Shown in pieces: positions 58,247 to 64,000 of a stretch of DNA of 64,000 bases. Below the pieces are notes generated by a model. That model worked only from the letters and a program-made list of their open reading frames with translations. It made no database searches and was not told where the DNA came from. This DNA is from Rhizomys pruinosus (lineage: Eukaryota > Chordata > Mammalia > Rodentia > Spalacidae). The stretch's first letter is position 1. Each line of letters begins with the position of its first letter. The stretch is taken from positions 753,427 through 817,426 of the forward strand of contig VZQC01010985.1 of the NCBI GenBank assembly GCA_009823505.1, written 5' to 3'. Both the position numbers and the translations under genes were made by a program.

Positions 58247-61200
58247 TTGCTAGGCTGGCCTATGGGCGCGTATGACAATCGTGTGCATCTAAAATGTGTG
58301 CTCTATTGACATATAAGGACTATCTCCAGATGGCCTGCCTACCTTTTTGACACTCTTACACTCCCATTTAATTCATGGACATAGATTAGCTCGCTCTCTT
58401 GCTGACCCTCCTATCTCTAGAATATCATAAACCGAATTAGATAGTCAAGTTGTCCTAGGCCAGTCAAGCATCATTCATAAACACCAACGCAACTACGAAC
58501 ACCACTTACCCAACTATGCGTCACAGTGATCCAGTACTGCACTTGAGAATCCAAGGCCTCTCCGCCTCAATAGTAGGGCAGCCACCCCTATTTATGTCTG
58601 TCCTACTAAGAGGTACATGGGGTGATCAAAATGGCTGGAACACTGCCTATTCAGCTATCTCGTGGTTGACTGGAGGCATCCCCTGGGCCTCACATGCCTC
58701 CGCACTGCATGGCCTTACGGAACCACCACAATGTTGCATGTGCCGATGATCTGTTTATAAGGGTCCTTTCTGTCGATACTCTGATACACGCCAGAATCCG
58801 CCTATTCGTAACTGTCTTCTCGCTCCAACATACTCGAATTTGTGGAAGTAAGATGACTTATACTATATTCACCACAAACCAGAGTGCTCGGTATTCCTTG
58901 AGTTTACTTCATCATGTGGATATGTGGCAGGACCAGAATGGCTATAATCGATTATGTTAGATGGGGATAGGATTCCCTATGACCGTTGGTCATGTCCCTG
59001 TTCGGACTTCTTGGCAACGTTGTGCCAGGTGTCGTTGCAGTCTAAGGCCCTCTCAGAACATTGCTGAGAGTATGTTTGATCTCTCTACGTCAGAGTCATG
59101 AAAGATCGTTGGCCCGATATCAGGCTTTTCCTGCTGTGTTCAGAGACTCTCCTACTTCAATAGCACTGGCCTGCTATGCCTCATTCAAAATTCACGAGGT
59201 GCCCATTTTGGCCCTAACCAAACTGTACTGCTACAGCCTTCCCTCCCACTAATCACACCGGTCCTGTCTGCCTATTTCGAAGATACATTGGCAGATGAAT
59301 TGAGTTTGTATAATATAGCTAGCAGGACACTCAACCCACTATATCCTTGTATATGTACCTTAAACAAAGCCAGGAGCCACAGATGGGCTCTCACCTACGC
59401 ATCCAAGAAATATGTATTACGCTAGTTTATGATGCACTTCATACGCACCATATAGTCATATGTCAAATTGAATTAATCGTGAAGCCCTCATCATTTTTAA
59501 AACCACTGGCGAAACTATGCAACCTTGAACCACCAGTCCGATACCACTCCTAAGGCACTTGACGTACGCCAAACGATCACAGATCCCAATGCAGACCGGG
59601 GATCGACGTATTTGACTGGAATGACTCCATCGCATGGCGTGTTAGTATTTCATCTCCTCTCACAAATTAGCAAGTGGACGTGGTGTGTGTGAACAACCCT
59701 ATTATTCCGCAGGGCATACTCATTTGATCAGTGTGCTGCACAAATCTAACCTTGTGATTGTTAGCTGGATCTATGAGTGTGTGTGAGCCAGCGCTATACA
59801 AAGTGTGCGCTAACAGCCAAATGTGAACCATATCTATATTCTAGTTAGACTAGCGAACTCCCGTTATGGAGTCCGACGATATAATGAAGAACCAGAGACT
59901 ATAGCTTTGTGCTCCACTAATAGCCGTGATTGCTCTAGGACCGAGCTCGAGATTGAACGTAGACTGGCCGACATAGGTACACAGCCAATTAGAGGACACT
60001 AGCACCGTAGGCCTATCACACTCAAGTAGAGCATGTATCACTGCCGTTCTCATAGGCCATAGTAAGATCCTATCGCTGTCAGCCAAGACCCATCTGGAAG
60101 AGTGTTCCGCACGACGGTGAATAGTAAAGCGACAAACAATGAGATCATGTTATTAACAATAGATAAGTTCCACAACTCTAACTCCTGTCCATCCATACGA
60201 AAAGCCAATCTGTGAATGGTGTGTTCAAATTTCACATACGAAGGCATAGATATTAATGTAACCACATCTAGGGTGTGCTACTCTCGCATTGTCTACATCT
60301 TAAGCGCTCTCTGAAATCAAGAATCGGTATCGATGATACCCTCTGGTGACGAGGTATCTTGCTAACACTATCAGCACTACATCTCACCTCGTATCCTGTT
60401 CGATCCTTCTCCGATGTTCACTTACAAGGCAGATATAAGTGTACCGTGGGCAATGTACGATGTGATATGTGATCATATTCCATGGCAACTCAAAATAGAC
60501 TCACACTCAGAACCGTCAGGAATGTGAATGTGAATTCTCATACATCGAGTACATGAAAGAATGATTGCATGCAATCGAGTACAGACGAGACGATATGATT
60601 GCTCTGTCATGCATAGACAATTTGCGCGTCTACACGAGACAACTTATGTGCAAGCGCATCACATGATGACCCGATATCCATGTCAATATGTGCGAAATAC
60701 TGAAGTATAGGGACGATAAAGCGATCAGCTCATTCGACATTAGTGTGAGTGTGAATAGATGCGACGTCTGTGGTGGCGACACTCGGTAGAGCCACCACCC
60801 TAGACTCTTCTCTCGTTATGTGCGAAGACCAGTTACCGATGGTTTGACTTATTGATCAATGTATGAGCTGTGGACAGAACAGACTTAGGGGTTTTTTTGT
60901 AGCTGAGATTTATGATATATCTCAGTCTCTTCGATGGACATAAAAAATAGAGTTAATATTTTAATAAAATTACAAAGAGTTAAGTCATTCTCAGTGCTCT
61001 TGGTCTCTAACTCACCTGGCGTGCGATGCTGTTATTAGTTGTTTAGAAGATGAGCATATCTAACTATAGTGATATGTCTAAATTTCAGTGATGATATCTA
61101 ACTCCTAATATGTCGACTTATCCAAACTCCTCAGTAAGACCCTCACGGTCCCCCTCCAATTACTGCGCGATGCACTCGCACTCATCCCAACAGGTCATTC

Positions 61201-64000
61201 ATCGTCGTGCGTAACTAGTCTGGGTCCTCTATAATAATTTACTGATATCGTATTGGTTATCTGTGGTCTCAGCTTAAGTTCTCTTGTATCTCATGTGTGC
61301 GATTAGTGGCACTGATTTTGCAGCTAGGGATGTGATTGCTACTCATGTCTCATGCTCAGTTTCTCAGTCTGCGATTTGTCGATGTTGAGTGCCTTGTGTC
61401 TGAGTATATATATTGTCTAAATCGTTAGTTGCTATATATCTGTGATGGCTAATTCGTAAAGCTAGCTGATAATACTTACGTCTTTCGGGTTGTGGACGGA
61501 GCGCACAATTCATTATGTAGTGCCGTGCAACTAGGTGAGTGGGTGCCTGGCTACCTTGGTGCTACGTCAAGCTAATGGGTAACTCAATCAATTTTTCTTC
61601 CATCTGGTACCTACATTTTCATAATAATTATATAGCTTGGCTATATTACAGTAACATATTATTGTGATTATAGCCGTATATATCCAGCCGTTTATGACTT
61701 GGTTCGCGAGTCGAAGATTAACTATGTGTGTCTCATTCTGGTCACATGTGAATTTTTGTGTATCTGCGCTCCGTGATGAGATACGCGGATATAGTTATTT
61801 ACATATATATAGTGAAAATACTCTCTTGATCTCCTCACCATGTGATTTTTAACCTCTCATATCTAGCTGTGATCGTGTTTGATGGCGATCGCTCGCATAC
61901 ATTTTCAACTCTCGACATTAGTATATTACTATTCCTTTTATCTCATGTTGAGCTGCCTCATGCCTTATTTCTCGTGTCATGTTATCTCTATAATGTATAT
62001 ATCTTTAGGACTGGATGGCTGATACCTAGATGCTAATCTCACTTAGGAAAGCCTCGATGAGAAGTACATCTCTCCGCTGAAGGCACGATTATCGTTGGCT
62101 TCTGCTTAGGTGCTATAGGTTTGGGTACAGTTGATACACTGGGGTGCGTGTGCATACCCTCTAGTGTATGTGGCTCTCCTAGTGAACAGTCCAGGCTCAG
62201 TAACGCAAGCTCCTTGTGGGAAGTCTCTCGCGATGAGCATCTGGTCGATAATTATGTCGCTATGGCTCGGGCCCAAGGGTGATGCCATAGTCTGAACTGA
62301 ACACCATCCTACTGGGGCACTACCATTGCTACTCTATAGTGAAAACGATAAGAGCTTATCTGGATATCACATGATAGACCCATAATGCATAATTTCAAGC
62401 TGAACTTATCTCTCACCGAGTAGCGGGACCTTCCTAGTGCAAACTGCTTGATCATGGTAGCATTATGAAAGAATATACAGAATACCTAAATTCGTTAATG
62501 ACGAATCGAACTTAGTTGATAGGAATAATCAGATATGCGTCTATGCTACCGCTAGTTCTTGTGGAACCAAGGGCAGATTAGTAAAAAGCTATTAGCAGGT
62601 TTTGAACCCTTTAAATATAGAACTCGAATTTCTTCAAACTTCGCTAGTGTGAATCCTTATCGTTCTATTCATTCAAAAAACTCTTAAGCAAGTGAATCAG
62701 AAACTTCAGAAAATCTTACATTAGCCCAATATAAGGGGAAGTGAGATGATATTGGCTCGTAGCTTTGTGGATCGGGTTCCTGCACTCCCTGAAGTGTTCT
62801 CGCAGTTCGTTACTGTTTGTCACTCAACGAGTCTAAGGAGGCTGTTTCTTCTCATAGATTTTTAGGAATTTATTGTCTGTAAGCTCGAAGTTATCTGACT
62901 CTTGACTGTAATATGTGTTGCTCTCTAATGTGGTGACTCTTTTCATAGATAACAAGTGTGTTCACTGCACATTATTAGGTCCATTGTAGTTTATGTCTAA
63001 CTCTTGCTGGATAGTATTACTATTAGTATGATTGTAATTAAAGACAGTTCTTGTCAAATAATACGTTTCTACTCTCGTCGAAATAACTAAGTTAGTACCT
63101 GCCATTTATGTTTGACGTGTGTGCGGAGTATATTAGAATTCTACTACTGCGGGCTCTCATGAGTCTTTATTGATAGTGCCTGCTCTAATGGTATCTTATT
63201 GAATCTGCTCTCGGAATATGATACTAATAACTTTATATAGCTATCTAAAATGACGAAAAGGCACATATTGTGAACTCTGCTTTTCCAAATTTATAACCTG
63301 CCATTAAGTGTGCTATCAATGTTGTTCTGTGTGCTAACTCGTTTTCAGGAGCCTCCTCTCTCCCATAACAGACAGGCGCTGAATCGATTCACCTCTCCTT
63401 ACATAGGGTTCTCAGGCTTCAGTGAAGGGTTCATAGAGGCGTCAGCTGTTATACGTACGACCTCCCGATCGGAATGGGAAATTGGGTTTGAGCGTGGTCA
63501 ATATGGGACATTCACTCCGGAAGACTGCTGAAAAAAAAAACTCCAATGTATCCGTGCATAAAACAGCGCTATAAGCACGAAAGAGCTATCATCGTGACTT
63601 AGGGTTGAATTGTGGTGACTGTCACTTACATTGTTCTTTCTAAGGCTCAGAGAGATATCTTCTTATCGTGGTAAGGAGCAGCAGCGACCCACACACAGCT
63701 GAGTTGCGAGAGATTAGACATGCAGCGACCCAGTGCCACTTAGTGGTACGTGTGACATTGATGGGAGCAATAAACCTGCTGTCTCCTACTTTCTTTCTTT
63801 CCTCGAGCTATGGGTGCCACCAAGGTGCACCAAATTACGCATCTAGTTCCACCTCAAAGACTCCTTACTCTATGGCTGGACATAACTTAATACCGCAGCA
63901 CCATCAAGCCTTTGACGGACTCTCAGGAGTACTATAGGCTCCTGCTATCTGGATGCACGGCATTGAGGGAAATCTCAAGGCCATATGAGTCGTACACAAG

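Larger units (their letters stand above)
50941..64000. other. Anomalous sequence: probable low-accuracy or mis-assembled region
   Basis: CpG is no longer depleted (16 in 60541-60780, against 0 in the 240 bases 20041-20280). Base composition drifts in blocks: C/T-rich around 53340-53740 and 57550-58250, T/G-rich around 61200-62000. No SINE or L1 is recognisable over 13 kb, although the first 46 kb hold one every few kilobases. The longest open frame is about 110 codons, which argues against bacterial or viral contamination. Short islands look natural (for example 51380-51480 and 54390-54470). I find no gene, RNA gene or mobile element that I could defend, apart from a blurred MIR at 51660-51745. 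Confidence 0.7.

Noticed and set aside
50941..64000. A novel genetic system or foreign (microbial or phage) DNA
   Set aside because: No open frame exceeds about 110 codons in 13 kb, there is no operon-like arrangement and no ribosome-site pattern, and blurred mammalian repeats are present. Sequencing or assembly error explains it better.

Overview
The window is mammalian, from a mouse-like (myomorph) rodent. B1, B2, B3 and ID/B4-type SINEs, a rodent LINE-1 with both proteins, and ancient MIR, HAL1/L1M, MLT1 and Tigger-type fossils all occur together. CpG is strongly depleted over the first 49.7 kb (for example no CpG in 20041-20280). I cannot name the genus. I found no exon of a host gene, no tRNA or rRNA, no CpG island and no CRISPR, so positions 1-49760 read as intergenic or deep intronic DNA.

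Layout. Positions 1-5389 hold a B1, an MLT1 LTR, an L1 3' UTR fragment, an ID/B4-like SINE and a B3. Positions 5404-8307 are an older, 5'-truncated, minus-strand L1 that has lost the reverse-transcriptase core of ORF2; a B1 with a clear target-site duplication (TSD) sits beside its truncated end. Positions 9057-14812 are a full-length minus-strand L1 with intact ORF1 (372 aa) and ORF2 (1277 aa), a short duplicated 5' UTR and a probable TSD. ORF1 (RNA-binding trimer) and ORF2 (endonuclease plus reverse transcriptase) would together copy their own transcript, and probably also the B1 and B2 RNAs that populate the window. Positions 14823-32330 are mostly unique sequence with a Tigger fossil, MLT1 LTRs, MIR and L2-like fragments, an 11-copy 15-bp tandem repeat, a 3-copy 48-bp repeat, an old L1/HAL1 fragment split by a B2, and two candidate conserved elements. 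Positions 32331-46720 are SINE-rich (B1 and B2), with an old L1M fragment, an MLT1 LTR and a pair of diverged inverted copies at 38.4 and 39.2 kb. Positions 47131-47954 are a GC-rich 47-bp minisatellite whose long open frames are a by-product of the repeat length.

The right end is abnormal. A single N lies at 49761. From there, with a more normal stretch at about 50300-50940, CpG returns to about the random level (16 in 60541-60780), no SINE is recognisable over about 13 kb, and no open frame exceeds about 110 codons. A few blurred mammalian repeats can still be made out. I read 50941-64000 as low-accuracy or mis-assembled sequence, not as a new biological system. The most biologically interesting items are the intact L1 with its unusual 5' UTR, the minisatellites, and the inverted pair near 39 kb.
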